A stretch of DNA of 64,000 nucleotides from Alteraurantiacibacter aquimixticola (lineage in GTDB: Bacteria; Pseudomonadota; Alphaproteobacteria; Sphingomonadales; Sphingomonadaceae). The position numbers and the translations under genes were made by a program. The stretch lies in assembly GCF_004965515.1 (NCBI RefSeq), contig NZ_SSHH01000004.1, positions 62,001 to 126,000 on the forward strand. Reading direction: 5' to 3'. Shown piece by piece: positions 49,705 to 61,919 of the stretch. Under the pieces are notes generated by a model that had not been told where the DNA came from, searched no databases, and saw only the letters and a program-made list of their open reading frames with translations. The number at the start of each line of letters is the position of its first letter. Within the stretch, counting starts at the first letter, position 1.

Positions 49705-50407
49705 CGCGCTCTGCCCCCGTGCGGCACTCGGCCAGCACCGGGCAATTCGGGCAATCGAGGAAGCGCGGGCGGCAGTGGTTCTGCCCCAGCTTCTTCAGCA
49801 GCAAATGATGCTCGTCCATGTCGGCGGAGGTCCATTCGGGCGGGAAGACCGGCATCAGGATCTGATAGCAGCGCAAAGTATCTGCCTTTTCCGGCACCAG
49901 CCCGAGGCGGGCCATGGTGCGGCGGTGGTGCCCCTCGATCACCATGACCGGGCGATTGAACGTGCTGGTATTCATCACCTGCGCGCTGATCTTGCGCGCC
50001 ACGCCCGGCAGCGCCTCCAGCCACGCCATCGCCTCCTCGGTCGGCTGGTTGGAGAGATGGGTGAGCGTCACGCTGCCGCGCTGTTCGCGGATGGCATTGA
50101 AGCAAGCCAGCAGGCGTTCGGCGGAGACGCGCGGAAAGGTCTGCTCGACCAGCATCGCCTCCAGCTCCTCCACCGGCACATCGGCGACCGCGTCCCACGA
50201 TCCGTAGCGCTCCAGCAGCGCATCGGTGGAGCGGTTGGAAATCGCCGTCCGCGTCTGCGCGCCGACCACGCCCTGCACCAGCGTCCATTCGGGAGAGCGC
50301 CGCTTGTCCGGCGGCCTGACAATCCGCCCGAACCGCTCGATCAGCGCGGCATGGATGCGGCGCAGCTGGTCGGTACGGGGATCATCGAGGGGGAGCAGGC
50401 CAGACAT
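49688..50407 (-). CDS. endonuclease III-like DNA glycosylase
   Basis: 239 aa of the HhH-GPD superfamily. The helix-hairpin-helix is ALPGVARKISAQVMN with the catalytic-type lysine, and the Fe-S cluster motif C-x6-C-x2-C-x5-C is intact (CRPRFLDCPNCPVLAEC). Where Nth has VDTH with the catalytic Asp, this protein has VIEGHHRR, so Asp is replaced by Glu. It may be a specialised or altered glycosylase. Overlaps the asparaginase-like gene tail-to-tail by 17 bases. Confidence 0.87.
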   Translation of the reverse strand: MSGLLPLDDPRTDQLRRIHAALIERFGRIVRPPDKRRSPEWTLVQGVVGAQTRTAISNRSTDALLERYGSWDAVADVPVEELEAMLVEQTFPRVSAERLLACFNAIREQRGSVTLTHLSNQPTEEAMAWLEALPGVARKISAQVMNTSTFNRPVMVIEGHHRRTMARLGLVPEKADTLRCYQILMPVFPPEWTSADMDEHHLLLKKLGQNHCRPRFLDCPNCPVLAECRTGAERVSRAG

Positions 50408-50456
50408 GTGCTGTTGTGCCGCGGCTCCTACCGTCGCGGAGTAAACCAGTCGCGGT

Positions 50457-52031
50457 TCACTCCCACTCGATCGTCCCCGGCGGTTTGGACGTATAGTCGT
50501 AGACCACGCGGTTGATGCCCTGCACTTCATTGACGATGCGCGTGGCGCAACCGGTCAGGAAGTGCGGGTCGAAGGGATAGACGTCTGCCGTCATGCCGTC
50601 GGTGCTGGTCACGGCGCGCAGGCCGCAGACCGAATCATAGGTGCGCCCGTCGCCCATCACGCCCACGGTCTTGACCGGCAGCAGCACGGCGAATGCCTGC
50701 CAGATCGCGTCATAGAGGCCTGCCTTGCGGATCTCGTCGAGATAGATCGCATCGGCCTTGCGCAATATGTCGCAGCGCTCCTTGCTCACCTCGCCCGGGA
50801 TGCGGATGGCGAGGCCGGGGCCGGGGAAGGGGTGGCGGCCGACGAACAGCTCGTTGAGGCCCAGCTCGCGGCCCAGTTCGCGCACCTCGTCCTTGAACAG
50901 CTCGCGAAGCGGCTCGACCAGCTTCATGTTCATCCGCTCGGGCAGGCCGCCAACATTGTGGTGGCTCTTGATCGTCACCGAAGGTCCGCCGGTGAAGGAG
51001 ACGCTCTCGATCACGTCGGGATAGAGCGTGCCTTGCGCAAGGAAGTCCGCCCCGCCGATCTTTTCCGCCTCTTCCTCGAACACATTGATGAATTCTGCGC
51101 CAATGAACTTGCGCTTCTTTTCCGGGTCGGTGACGCCGGCGAGGCCCGCCATGAAGCGTTCCTCCGCATCCACCACGACGAGCGGGATATTGTAATGGTC
51201 GCGGAACAGGCTCTCCACCTGCTCGCGTTCATTGAGGCGCAGCAGGCCGTGGTCGACGAAGACGCAGGTCAGCTGATCGCCGATCGCCTCATGGATCAGG
51301 ATGGCAGCGACGGAGGAATCGACGCCGCCGGACAGGCCGCAAATCACCTTGCCGTCACCCACTTGCGCGCGGATTTCGGCAACCTTCGTTTCGCGATAGG
51401 CGGCCATGGTCCAGTCGCCCGCAAGGCCGCAAACCTTGTGCACGAAATTGGCCAGCAGCTTGCCGCCATCGGGTGTGTGGACGACTTCGGGGTGGAACTG
51501 CGTGCCGTAGAACTGGCGGCTCTCATCCGCGATCACCGCGAAGGGCGCGCCGTCGCTGGTGGCGACGATCTCGAAGCCGGGAGCGAATTTGGTGACCTTG
51601 TCGCCATGGCTCATCCACACCTGGTGACGCTCGCCTTCGGCCCAGAGGCCATCGAACAGCGCGCAGGACTTGGTGACGGTGAGGAAGGCACGGCCGAACT
51701 CGCCACCTTCGCCGGTCTCGTGGCCGGGGCGCACTTCGCCGCCGAGCTGGTGGCTCATCACCTGCTGGCCATAACAGATACCGAGGATCGGCACGCCCGC
51801 TTCGAACAACACGTCCGGAGCGCGGGGGCTGCCCTCTTCGGGAACGCTGGCGGGAGAGCCCGACAGGATGATGCCCTTGGGCTTCATCCGGTGGAATGCC
51901 TCTTCGGCCAGGCTGAAGGGCGCGATCTCGGAATAGACGCCCGCTTCGCGCACGCGGCGCGCGATCAGCTGGGTCACCTGGCTGCCGAAATCGACGATAA
52001 GGATGGAATCGGGGAGATGTTCTGCGTCCAT
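50457..52031 (-). CDS. guaA: GMP synthase (glutamine-hydrolysing)
   Basis: Converts XMP to GMP using glutamine. 524 aa. N-terminal class I amidotransferase with GICYGQQ (nucleophile Cys) and FHPEVVHT (His, Glu); ATP-pyrophosphatase domain with [12 protein letters not shown]; dimerisation domain with the end block [13 protein letters not shown]. Full length, single gene. Confidence 0.97.
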   Translation of the reverse strand: MDAEHLPDSILIVDFGSQVTQLIARRVREAGVYSEIAPFSLAEEAFHRMKPKGIILSGSPASVPEEGSPRAPDVLFEAGVPILGICYGQQVMSHQLGGEVRPGHETGEGGEFGRAFLTVTKSCALFDGLWAEGERHQVWMSHGDKVTKFAPGFEIVATSDGAPFAVIADESRQFYGTQFHPEVVHTPDGGKLLANFVHKVCGLAGDWTMAAYRETKVAEIRAQVGDGKVICGLSGGVDSSVAAILIHEAIGDQLTCVFVDHGLLRLNEREQVESLFRDHYNIPLVVVDAEERFMAGLAGVTDPEKKRKFIGAEFINVFEEEAEKIGGADFLAQGTLYPDVIESVSFTGGPSVTIKSHHNVGGLPERMNMKLVEPLRELFKDEVRELGRELGLNELFVGRHPFPGPGLAIRIPGEVSKERCDILRKADAIYLDEIRKAGLYDAIWQAFAVLLPVKTVGVMGDGRTYDSVCGLRAVTSTDGMTADVYPFDPHFLTGCATRIVNEVQGINRVVYDYTSKPPGTIEWE

Positions 52032-52132
52032 GCGCAGAGCGCTTGCCCGCTATGGGCCGCGCTGTCCAGCCGATGCGCCACTGCGATACACTGCAACGCG
52101 CGAATCCTTACATTTCGGTAAAAACCGCAGGT

Positions 52133-52258
52133 GCAATTACCGCAACACTCGTGGCGACCTTCGCAATTGCAGCAACCCCTTCGCTTGTGCACAATCGCCG
52201 ACGATAAGTTCAAACGGGGATGAACTGACTAGGCGGTACAATTACCGCAACCAAGGGA
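52133..52258 (+). promoter_or_regulatory. repeated GCAATT motifs upstream of the UrcA-family gene
   Basis: GCAATTaCCGCAAC occurs at 52133-52146 and again near 52240-52253; the palindrome GCAATTGC is at 52163-52170. Similar motifs recur before the next two genes, which suggests a shared regulator. Confidence 0.5.
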
Positions 52259-52265
52259 TCATATC

Positions 52266-52589
52266 ATGCGTAAGACAGCACTTACTCTTCTCGCCGCCAT
52301 CGCGACTGCAGGCCTGGCAGCTCCGGCTGCGGCAGCGGGCGATGTGACCATCGAAATCGACATCACCGGCCTCGACGTCAATAACGAGCAGGATCTGGCC
52401 GAGATCCAGGCCCGCATCGAACGCGCCGCGCGTTCGGCTTGCCGTCGCAACAGCTCTGCGAGCGACGTGTTTGGCCGGGCAAGGACCATCTGCCGCGAAG
52501 AACTGATCGCACTCGCCACCGAGGAAGTCGAGGAACTTCGCCAGCTCGAGCTGGCACGGGCACAGGAAGATACGATCGCCATGCGCTAA
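52266..52589 (+). CDS. UrcA-family secreted protein
   Basis: 107 aa with signal peptide (ALTLLAAIATAGLAAPAAAA). The mature part shows the UrcA pattern: DLAEIQARIERAARSACRRN, a second cysteine in ARTICREELI, and an arginine/glutamate-rich C-terminal helix. Two cysteines probably form a disulfide. Function of the family is unknown; it is typical of Sphingomonadales and Caulobacterales. Confidence 0.85.
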   Translation: MRKTALTLLAAIATAGLAAPAAAAGDVTIEIDITGLDVNNEQDLAEIQARIERAARSACRRNSSASDVFGRARTICREELIALATEEVEELRQLELARAQEDTIAMR

Positions 52590-52622
52590 ACGCTTCGGCG
52601 CACCAGCACATCAACACAGCGA

Positions 52623-52649
52623 ACGGCCGCCTTCGGGCGGCCGTTTTTG
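52623..52649 (+). terminator. rho-independent terminator after the UrcA-family gene
   Basis: ACGGCCGCC-TTCG-GGCGGCCGT, a 9-bp perfect stem with a stable TTCG tetraloop, followed by TTTTTG. Confidence 0.93.
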
Positions 52650-52752
52650 TTTGTCGGACACAGGCTGGCAAGGGCTTGCGGAGAAAGGCTGCAACTCCGG
52701 CACCTTAAGCAAGAATGGCGCCGGGATTGTGAAAGCCGGATTAAGAACTCTC

Positions 52753-52807
52753 TTGCAATTTCCGCAACATATGTCGCTGTTTTCGCATTTGCACAATTCA
52801 ATTGTGC
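52753..52807 (+). promoter_or_regulatory. TTGCAATT motif and perfect palindrome upstream of the second UrcA-like gene
   Basis: TTGCAATTTCCGCAACA begins at 52753, and GCACAATT-c-AATTGTGC (52791-52807) is a perfect 17-base palindrome. Order and type match the region before the first UrcA-family gene. Confidence 0.55.
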
Positions 52808-52905
52808 AGTGCACAACAATACACGAAAGAACAGCGCCGGAAGCCATCCGGTCGGGATGAACCGAAAGGCGTCTGACCCTTTTTGAAAGAAATGGAACAA
52901 ACGCC

Positions 52906-53199
52906 ATGAAGACCGCAATTTTCACCACTCTCGCCCTTCTCGCTGCGGCGCCCGCCGCTGCGCAGACCATGCCGCTGATCATCGAGAACGGCGACGGCGG
53001 CCGCATCACCATCACCGCCCCGATGACGGAAGAACGGATGATCCAGCTTGCCGCGGAAAACGCCTGCGAAAAGCCCTTCATCCGCGACCTGAAGGGCTGG
53101 TCGCTCTACGCTGTATGCATCACCGATGCGCGCGCCGAAGCCGAAGCCATCCTGGCCGCACGCAAGGCAGCGGGCATGGAGCTGGCGCTGCTGCGCTAA
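52906..53199 (+). CDS. UrcA-like secreted protein
   Basis: 97 aa with signal peptide (KTAIFTTLALLAAAPAAAQ). Mature part has two cysteines (AAENACEKPFIRDLKGW and LYAVCITDARAEAEAIL) and a C-terminal amphipathic helix, a shortened version of the UrcA layout. Upstream motifs are shared with the preceding UrcA gene. Function unknown. Confidence 0.78.
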   Translation: MKTAIFTTLALLAAAPAAAQTMPLIIENGDGGRITITAPMTEERMIQLAAENACEKPFIRDLKGWSLYAVCITDARAEAEAILAARKAAGMELALLR

Positions 53200-53220
53200 G
53201 CCAGCGCTGACAGGTTCGTC

Positions 53221-53265
53221 GGCGGACCGGCTGGGCTCTCTCCTCTCCCACCCAGCCGATCCGCC
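53221..53265 (+). terminator. long hairpin after the second UrcA-like gene
   Basis: GGCGGAcCGGCTGGG pairs with CCCAGCCGaTCCGCC (14 of 15 paired, 15-base loop). No T tract follows, so it may stabilise or process the mRNA. Confidence 0.5.
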
Positions 53266-53284
53266 GGCAACACCTTGAAACAGC

Positions 53285-53338
53285 TTGCAAAAGTTTAATT
53301 GCAAAACTTGCAACAGTTGTCGAATTCTTCGCAATTGC
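53285..53338 (+). promoter_or_regulatory. clustered TTGCAA sites upstream of two microproteins
   Basis: TTGCAA occurs at 53285, 53299 and 53308, and GCAATTGC at 53331-53338. This is the third copy of the motif set that precedes the UrcA-family genes. Confidence 0.55.
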
Positions 53339-53419
53339 ACAATTTTCTTGCGCGCATATGTAGCCTTCGAACCCGGGGAACCCCTCTCTCCCAACCCTCC
53401 CCGGACTGGAGCACATACC

Positions 53420-53503
53420 ATGCGCAATCTCGCAACCACCCTCATCGCCTCGATCGCCGCAATGACCGTCAGCGCCACCATGCTGAACGCGATCATCGTC
53501 TGA
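53420..53503 (+). CDS. 27-aa hydrophobic microprotein
   Basis: MRNLATTLIASIAAMTVSAT followed by MLNAIIV, resembling a signal peptide or one membrane helix without a mature domain. GGAG is 8 bases before the ATG. It follows the TTGCAA cluster, so it may be the remnant of an UrcA-like gene reduced to its signal peptide, or a real microprotein. Confidence 0.5.
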   Translation: MRNLATTLIASIAAMTVSATMLNAIIV

Positions 53504-53532
53504 TCGACCTCCTTCCTAACGGAGCAACTACA

Positions 53533-53616
53533 ATGAAGACCTTCGCAGCGCGCCTCTTCAAGGCCTATCTCGATAGCGTCGCCCGCCTGCCCTATCCGAC
53601 GATCTGGATCGCCTGA
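53533..53616 (+). CDS. 27-aa amphipathic microprotein
   Basis: MKTFAARLFKAYLDSVARLP followed by YPTIWIA, a basic amphipathic helix like DUF1127-type or other small RNA-binding peptides, without a clear family match. GGAG is 9 bases upstream. Equal in length to the microprotein just before it and followed by a strong terminator, so the two probably form a short transcript. Confidence 0.5.
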   Translation: MKTFAARLFKAYLDSVARLPYPTIWIA

Positions 53617-53644
53617 GACAGAACGGACAAAGCGACACAGCACA

Positions 53645-53674
53645 ACGGCCGCCCGAGCGATCGGGCGGCCGTTT
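53645..53674 (+). terminator. rho-independent terminator
   Basis: ACGGCCGCCCGA pairs perfectly with TCGGGCGGCCGT (12-bp stem, 4-base loop), then TTTGCG. It ends the microprotein transcript. Confidence 0.88.
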
Positions 53675-53800
53675 GCGTTCGGGCGTTTCGCCGACCTCCT
53701 TCAAATCGCAAAATTTCTCAACACGGCGTTAACCAAACCGGCTGTATATAATGCATCTTGGCCCCGCATGGTCGCGCTGGGCAAGACAATAGGAACATAA

Positions 53801-54181
53801 ATGGCCCGCATCATCATTGCCGACGATGACGAGTTCTTTGTCGATCTCGTCCGCGCGGTGCTCGAACCCCTGGGTCACGTGGTTGGCGCCCTGCCCGACG
53901 GGGTCGATGTAAAAGCCGTGGTGAAGAACAAGCAGCCCGACTTGCTGATCCTCGATTGCTCAATGCCCGGAAAGGCGGGCATCATCGCATTGCGCGAAGT
54001 CCGCTCGACGCCGGGAATCGACGTCCCCGTCATGATGCTGACCGGCAGGGCCGCGCGCGAAGACGAGATGATCGCCTACCAGGCGGGCGCGGATGATTAC
54101 CTGTACAAACCGGTCGATCCGGAAAAGCTGATCGTGCATGTCGAAGCGCTGTTGCCGCCAGGCCTTCGCCGGGCCGGCTGA
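53801..54181 (+). CDS. single-domain response regulator (REC)
   Basis: 126 aa, receiver domain only. Acidic pocket ADDDEFF, phospho-acceptor Asp in LILDCSMPGKAG (about D51), the switch Thr in MMLTGRA and the conserved Lys in YKPVDPEK. No output domain. It lies 33 bases before the hybrid histidine kinase gene and likely receives or competes for its phosphate. Confidence 0.93.
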   Translation: MARIIIADDDEFFVDLVRAVLEPLGHVVGALPDGVDVKAVVKNKQPDLLILDCSMPGKAGIIALREVRSTPGIDVPVMMLTGRAAREDEMIAYQAGADDYLYKPVDPEKLIVHVEALLPPGLRRAG

Positions 54182-54214
54182 CAGCGGGTGGACCATGCCC
54201 AGGAGTCGGCGCAC

Positions 54215-56365
54215 ATGACCGACGCTTCCACACCTTCCTTCCCGAAATCGGCCATGGCGCTCGTCCTGGCCGCTATCCTGCTGGTCGGGACCGCCGGCCT
54301 TGCGCTGAACCTGATGATGAGCGAGCGGATACGCACGATCACCAGCTCCCAGCTCGATGTCCTCAGCGCGACGCAGGAAGTGGTCTTCTTCAGCGCGCAG
54401 AAGGAAAGCGCGCTCGATCTCGCCATTGCGACGGGTGATCCCGCCTATCTGGAGCAGGGCCTGTCCCTGCAGCAGCACCTCCAGGACAGCCTCCTGAAGC
54501 TGGAGCGTGCCATCGAACTGCCGGAAAACCGCATCGCCTTTCGCAACGCCTACAGCGCCGAGGGCGCTTTGCGGGCGGTGGAGGACAGGCAGGCGGCGCT
54601 GGTGGCCGAGGGCCGGATCGACGAGGCGAGGGCAGTGGACAGCAGCCGCGAGTTGCAGCTGGCCCGCGAGGCCTTCCTGCGGCGGATCGACGAGATCGAG
54701 ATGCGGTCCTACAATTTCGTTACCTCCAGCCAGTCCAAGGCCGATCTTTGGCTGAAAGGCAACCTCGCCGCCAATGCCTTCGCTATCCTCCTCCTAGCCG
54801 GATCGCTGTTCCTGCTCATTCGCCGGACACGCGCCTGGGCCCGGCAGATGACCCGGATGGAAAGGAAAGCGCGCGCCGCAGCACAGGCGAAGGCGGACTT
54901 CGTCGCCGCAATGAGCCATGAAATCCGCACGCCGCTCAACAGCGTGATCGGTTTTGCCGACATCCTGCTCGACAACAGGACGCTCGACCCCTCGCAGCAC
55001 CGCCAGGTCAGCCTGATCCAGACCGCCGGATCGATGCTGCTGACACTGGTGGACGATATCCTCGACTATTCGCGGCTCGAGGCGGGCAGACTGGAACTCC
55101 ACTGCGAGCCTTTCGCGCTGGAGCCGATGCTCGACCAGTGCATGTCGATCCTCAGGCCGATGATCGACGAGAAACACCTCCACGCCGAACTCACCATCGA
55201 TCCGGAACTCGCGGCCTATTATTCGGGCGATGGCGACAGGCTGCGGCAAGTCCTGCTGAACCTGCTCAACAATGCGGTGAAATTCACCCATTCGGGCAGC
55301 ATCCAACTCGCCGCAAAGCGCATCGGCACGTTAGAAGGACGGGACCGCATTGCCATTTCGGTGCGCGACACCGGCATCGGTATTCCGGCCGAATTCAGGG
55401 ATCGGCTGTTCGATCCCTTCGTCCAGGCCGACAGCGGGATCGCAAAGAAGTTCGGCGGAAGCGGCCTCGGCCTGGCGATCTGCAGCCGTCTCATGCGCGC
55501 CATGGAGGGCACGATCGAGGTCGAGAGCGAGGAAGGCGTCGGCACCATCTTCACCGTGACAGTCGAGCTTCCCGTATCCGCCAGCCTTAGCCTGGAGGCG
55601 CCGCCCGAAAGCGAACCTGCCCGCAAGGCGCAGATCCTGCTGGTGGAGGACCTGCCGATGAACCAGGAGATCGCCTGCGCCATGCTGGCGAAGGCGGGCC
55701 ACCGGGTAATTGCCGCCGCGAGCGGCCTTGCCGCGCTCGAGCTTGCATCGGCGCGCGATTTCGACCTCATCCTGATGGATATCCAGATGCCCGGCATGGA
55801 CGGCCTGGAAGTCACGCGCCGCATCCGTTCCTTCGCGGGACCGCGCGGAGCGGTTCCGATCCTGGCGATGACGGCCAATATCCTGCCCGAACAGGTGCGC
55901 AGCTATCTCGATGCCGGAATGGACGGGCATGTCGCCAAGCCGATCCGGCAGGCGCCGCTGGAAAAGGCGATCCAGCTTGCCCTTGGAGCTGACGAGCGCC
56001 CAAGCGCCGCATCCGGCTTGCAGGAGGAGAGCGAGCAGCCCTTCGATGCCGAGGTCTTCACCCGCATCGCCGCGATCCTTCCGCCGGAGAAGCTGCATCA
56101 CCATCTGCAAGTGCTCGACGCCATGGTGCGCGAGGTGGCGGCCGCCTCGCCCGGCGACCCGCAGCTGGAGGCGACGGCGCACAAGATCGTGTCGCAGGCC
56201 GGAGCGCTCGGATTGTACCGGGTGGCCATTGCGGCCAAGGACCTCGAAACCGCGCTGCGCAACGGCCAGCCCGGCACCGGGGAACAGGCGGCAATGTCCC
56301 GCTATTCGGGCGATATTGCCGCCTTCGCCCTCCCCCGGCTGAACGAGCGGAAGCGGGCAAGCTAA
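54215..56365 (+). CDS. hybrid sensor histidine kinase (HisKA-HATPase-REC-Hpt)
   Basis: 716 aa. Two membrane helices (~12-34 and ~183-202) enclose a ~150-residue helical sensor region. HisKA contains [19 protein letters not shown] (H235); the ATPase N, G1 and G2 boxes follow ([36 protein letters not shown]). A receiver domain has [11 protein letters not shown] and [15 protein letters not shown]; the C-terminal ~100 residues look like an Hpt domain with the acceptor His in [15 protein letters not shown] complete phosphorelay in one chain. ATG at 54215 has AGGAG at good spacing; a GTG at 54188 does not. Signal unknown. Confidence 0.93.
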   Translation: MTDASTPSFPKSAMALVLAAILLVGTAGLALNLMMSERIRTITSSQLDVLSATQEVVFFSAQKESALDLAIATGDPAYLEQGLSLQQHLQDSLLKLERAIELPENRIAFRNAYSAEGALRAVEDRQAALVAEGRIDEARAVDSSRELQLAREAFLRRIDEIEMRSYNFVTSSQSKADLWLKGNLAANAFAILLLAGSLFLLIRRTRAWARQMTRMERKARAAAQAKADFVAAMSHEIRTPLNSVIGFADILLDNRTLDPSQHRQVSLIQTAGSMLLTLVDDILDYSRLEAGRLELHCEPFALEPMLDQCMSILRPMIDEKHLHAELTIDPELAAYYSGDGDRLRQVLLNLLNNAVKFTHSGSIQLAAKRIGTLEGRDRIAISVRDTGIGIPAEFRDRLFDPFVQADSGIAKKFGGSGLGLAICSRLMRAMEGTIEVESEEGVGTIFTVTVELPVSASLSLEAPPESEPARKAQILLVEDLPMNQEIACAMLAKAGHRVIAAASGLAALELASARDFDLILMDIQMPGMDGLEVTRRIRSFAGPRGAVPILAMTANILPEQVRSYLDAGMDGHVAKPIRQAPLEKAIQLALGADERPSAASGLQEESEQPFDAEVFTRIAAILPPEKLHHHLQVLDAMVREVAAASPGDPQLEATAHKIVSQAGALGLYRVAIAAKDLETALRNGQPGTGEQAAMSRYSGDIAAFALPRLNERKRAS

Positions 56366-56454
56366 CCCGCAGCAACGAAGTCAGGCAGCGTCGGCAGGAT
56401 CGCATCGATCGCCGTGACAAAGCCCGCCCGGCGCCGGTCGTCGCGAACATGTGA

Positions 56455-59088
<2,634 letters not shown>

Positions 59089-59109
59089 CGATATCGAGAA
59101 CCGCTTGGG

Positions 59110-59139
59110 GCGCTGAACGTGGCGAACCTCGATATCTGA
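59110..59139 (+). pseudogene. remnant of a second gyrB 3' end
   Basis: Encodes ALNVANLDI plus stop, exactly as the real gyrB end at 59059-59088, 51 bases upstream. Six of the nine codons differ synonymously (GCC/GCG, CTC/CTG, AAT/AAC, GTC/GTG, GCT/GCG, AAT/AAC). A possible out-of-frame IEN precedes it. This is best read as the end of a former or donor gyrB left after recombination. Confidence 0.7.
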
Positions 59140-59159
59140 TCGCATCCAAGGGGGAGGAC

Positions 59160-60230
59160 ATGGCAGAGGCAGGACAGACCAAGGCGATAGAGCGCGGCGG
59201 CTTCCTGCTTTTCCTCGCCCTTGTCAGCGCCGCCATGCTGGCGGTGGTCTGGCCCTTCGTCGCGCCGCTCCTGTGGGCGACGCTGGCTGCGATCATGTTC
59301 CAGCCGCTCTACCAGCGCATGCTGGCCTGGCGGAAGGGACGGGAGAACCAGGCGGCGATCCTGTCCCTCCTGGTGATCACCGTCGCGGTCATCATCCCCT
59401 CGATCATTATCGGCAGCATGGTGGTGGATGAGGCGGTGGGCGTGTTCACCGCCTTTCGCGAGGGGCGGATCGACGTGGCCGGATGGCTCGACCAGGTGAT
59501 CGCCGCGCTTCCTGCAAGCGTGCAATCCTCGCTCACCGAATCCGGCTTTGGCAATCTCGCCGCCGTCACCGAACGCGCGCAGGAATTCGCCGAACAGAGC
59601 GTGGGGCTGATCGCGCGCCATGCTCTCGCCATTGGCGGCGGCGTGTTCGGCTGGGTGCTGGCTTTCGGCGTCGGCCTCTACGTCACCTTCTTCCTGCTGC
59701 GAGACGGCAAGGCGCTTGCGCCGCGCGTGCTCGCCGCCATGCCGATGGATGCGGACATCACGGCGCGCATGGCCGAACGTTTCCTCACCATCGTGCGCGC
59801 CACGATCAAGGGATCGGTGGTGGTCGGGCTGGTGCAAGGCGCGCTGGGCGGGATCACCTTCTGGATCGCGGGCGTGCCATCGGCGATCCTGTTCGCCGTG
59901 ATCATGGCGATCTGCTCGCTGCTGCCCGCGCTTGGCCCCGCACTCGTCTGGGTGCCGGCGGCGATCTACCTGCTGGCGATTGGCGAGATCTGGCAGGGCG
60001 TGCTGGTGATCGTATCGGGCGTCGCGGTGATCGGTATGGCCGACAATGTGCTGCGCCCGATCCTGGTGGGCCGCGACACGGGCATTCCCGACTGGATGAT
60101 TCTGGTGACGACTTTGGGCGGCATTGCCGCGCTGGGCCTTTCGGGCATCGTGCTCGGCCCGCTGGTGGCGGGCCTGTTCATCGCCGCATGGAAGGAACTG
60201 GCCGCGCAGCGCGAAGCCGAGATCGCCTGA
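59160..60230 (+). CDS. AI-2E family transporter
   Basis: 356-aa integral membrane protein of the AI-2E/PerM family. About eight hydrophobic segments; the family region includes LPALGPALVWVPAAIYLLAI and GVAVIGMADNVLRPILVGRD, then the C-terminal helices. Members export varied small molecules or act as antiporters; autoinducer-2 export is proven only for a few. GGGGAGGAC precedes the ATG. Confidence 0.9.
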   Translation: MAEAGQTKAIERGGFLLFLALVSAAMLAVVWPFVAPLLWATLAAIMFQPLYQRMLAWRKGRENQAAILSLLVITVAVIIPSIIIGSMVVDEAVGVFTAFREGRIDVAGWLDQVIAALPASVQSSLTESGFGNLAAVTERAQEFAEQSVGLIARHALAIGGGVFGWVLAFGVGLYVTFFLLRDGKALAPRVLAAMPMDADITARMAERFLTIVRATIKGSVVVGLVQGALGGITFWIAGVPSAILFAVIMAICSLLPALGPALVWVPAAIYLLAIGEIWQGVLVIVSGVAVIGMADNVLRPILVGRDTGIPDWMILVTTLGGIAALGLSGIVLGPLVAGLFIAAWKELAAQREAEIA

Positions 60231-60239
60231 GACGCGGCC

Positions 60240-60851
60240 TCAGCCCTGCATCCGCTCCTGACCCGCCGTGGCGGCGGCGATCATGGCCTTGGCATCGATC
60301 GCAGTCTCCTCATCAAGGAAGGCAAAGAGCTTCGCCATGTCGGCATGGTAATCGCCCGTCGGCATCACCGCCGGCCCCAGCCCAGCCACCTTGCGCGCAT
60401 TGTCGGAAAAGCCGCAGACGAGCGGCACGCCCGCCTCCATCGCAATGCGGTAGAAACCGGTCTTCCAGCGAGAGGTGGTGCTGCGTGTCCCTTCGGGCGC
60501 GATGACCAGCATGAACTCCTCGCGCTTGCCGAATTCCTCGACCATCTGGCCGGCAATGCCGCCCGGCGCGCTGCGATCCACCGGCACGCCGCCCATCTCG
60601 CGCATGAAACCGCCCATCGGCCATTTGAACAAAGTATGCTTGCCCATGAAGGCAGGCGTCATCCCGACACCATTGGCAATGCCCATGAAGACGATGAAGT
60701 CCCAGTTGGAGGTATGCGGCACCGCCACGAAGACGCAGCGCCGCCCCTCCGGAACCGGATGCCCCTCCACCCGCCAGCCGCGGACCTTGAACAGCCACAC
60801 CAGCAAACGGCGCGTGATGCGGGAGAGCAGCGAGAGGCGGGGCCCGGTCAC
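60240..60851 (-). CDS. lysophospholipid acyltransferase family protein
   Basis: 203 aa. H-x4-D motif VPHTSNWDFIVF and the APEGTRSTTSRWKTGFYRIA block match the PlsC-like superfamily, in the branch with a single catalytic domain. N-terminal hydrophobic segment is short. Acyl acceptor unknown. Ends convergently with the AI-2E transporter gene. Confidence 0.88.
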   Translation of the reverse strand: MTGPRLSLLSRITRRLLVWLFKVRGWRVEGHPVPEGRRCVFVAVPHTSNWDFIVFMGIANGVGMTPAFMGKHTLFKWPMGGFMREMGGVPVDRSAPGGIAGQMVEEFGKREEFMLVIAPEGTRSTTSRWKTGFYRIAMEAGVPLVCGFSDNARKVAGLGPAVMPTGDYHADMAKLFAFLDEETAIDAKAMIAAATAGQERMQG

Positions 60852-60873
60852 AGAACGTCAGTCCTGCCTGCCA

Positions 60874-61914
60874 TCACTCGCCCATATCCAGGTGCTCGGC
60901 CATCCATGGCAGGACGAGGTCCTTGAAGCGCGGCCCGATCTTGTCGGTATGCGTGCCTTCGTAGGTTTCCCAAAAGTGGTCGATGCCGAACTTCTCCAAC
61001 TCCTGATGGATCAGAGTGTCGTCACGGATGAGGCCGTCCTGTTCGCCCACGTCGAGCGCGATGCCGTCGAAGCTTTCGAGGGCGGAGACGTGGCTGGAGA
61101 CCATGGCGAGCGGTGAGTTGTTGGCCCAGCGCGCCAGCACCGCTTCGTCCAGCTCGCCATCTGCGGTCACCGCCCAGTCGACATAGAAGGGCGGCTTGTT
61201 GGGATTGGGCGACCAGGCGACGGCCGAGGCGAGCCCCGCGCGCATGCCGAAGCCGGACTGGTCGACGCCATCGCGCGGCACGCTGGCCATGGCGGTGGCG
61301 CTCTCCACCGTCTCGCGGCGGGCGGAGACGCAGCAGGCGCTCTGCGCCCAGATGCTATCGAACACTTCCGGATGCGTCATGGCGACGACCCAGGTACCGT
61401 ATCCGCCCATCGAATGGCCGACGAGGCCGCGCCCCTCGCGCGTCGGGATCGTGCGGTAGTTCGCATCGATATAGGCGACGAGATCGGTGGCGACGAAATC
61501 GCGGAAATTGCCCGTGGTGACGCTGTTCGAATACATCGAACCGCCCATGGCGGTCAGCGTATCGGGCACAACGACGATGAACTCGCGCCCCGCAGCGGCA
61601 TTCTCCGCCACGGCCGTCGGCACCTGCATATAGTCGTAGAAATCGCGACCCGAGATGGCGAAGCCGTGGAGGTAATAGACAACCGGATAACGCCGCGTCG
61701 GATCCTCATCATAGCTGGGCGGGAGCACCACCATCACCTCGCGCGCAAGCGCATTGCCTTCGAGGTTTCCTTCAAGCGAGGCGCCATGGACCATCGGCGC
61801 TTCAACGGTAATGCCAGCCGGCACCACCGCATCGGGCGCGGTGATATTCTGCGCGGCGGCGGGAAGGGCGAGCGAAGCCAGCGCCGCAGCGGCGAGCCAT
61901 TTCGTGCTGTTCAT
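60874..61914 (-). CDS. secreted esterase (PF00756-like alpha/beta hydrolase)
   Basis: 346 aa with signal peptide (KWLAAAALASLALPAAAQ). Nucleophile elbow GHSMGGYGTW and the family block RRYPVVYYLHGF show the esterase-D/antigen 85-like fold; the last part DHFWETYEGTHTD contains the likely catalytic His. The ATG at 61914 has GGGGAG at 8 bases; the GTG at 61923 has none. Four-base distance from a paralog upstream. Substrate unknown. Confidence 0.88.
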   Translation of the reverse strand: MNSTKWLAAAALASLALPAAAQNITAPDAVVPAGITVEAPMVHGASLEGNLEGNALAREVMVVLPPSYDEDPTRRYPVVYYLHGFAISGRDFYDYMQVPTAVAENAAAGREFIVVVPDTLTAMGGSMYSNSVTTGNFRDFVATDLVAYIDANYRTIPTREGRGLVGHSMGGYGTWVVAMTHPEVFDSIWAQSACCVSARRETVESATAMASVPRDGVDQSGFGMRAGLASAVAWSPNPNKPPFYVDWAVTADGELDEAVLARWANNSPLAMVSSHVSALESFDGIALDVGEQDGLIRDDTLIHQELEKFGIDHFWETYEGTHTDKIGPRFKDLVLPWMAEHLDMGE

Positions 61915-61919
61915 GCTGC

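Noticed and set aside
50562-52121. 519-aa plus-strand frame opposite guaA
   Set aside because: Antisense shadow of guaA.
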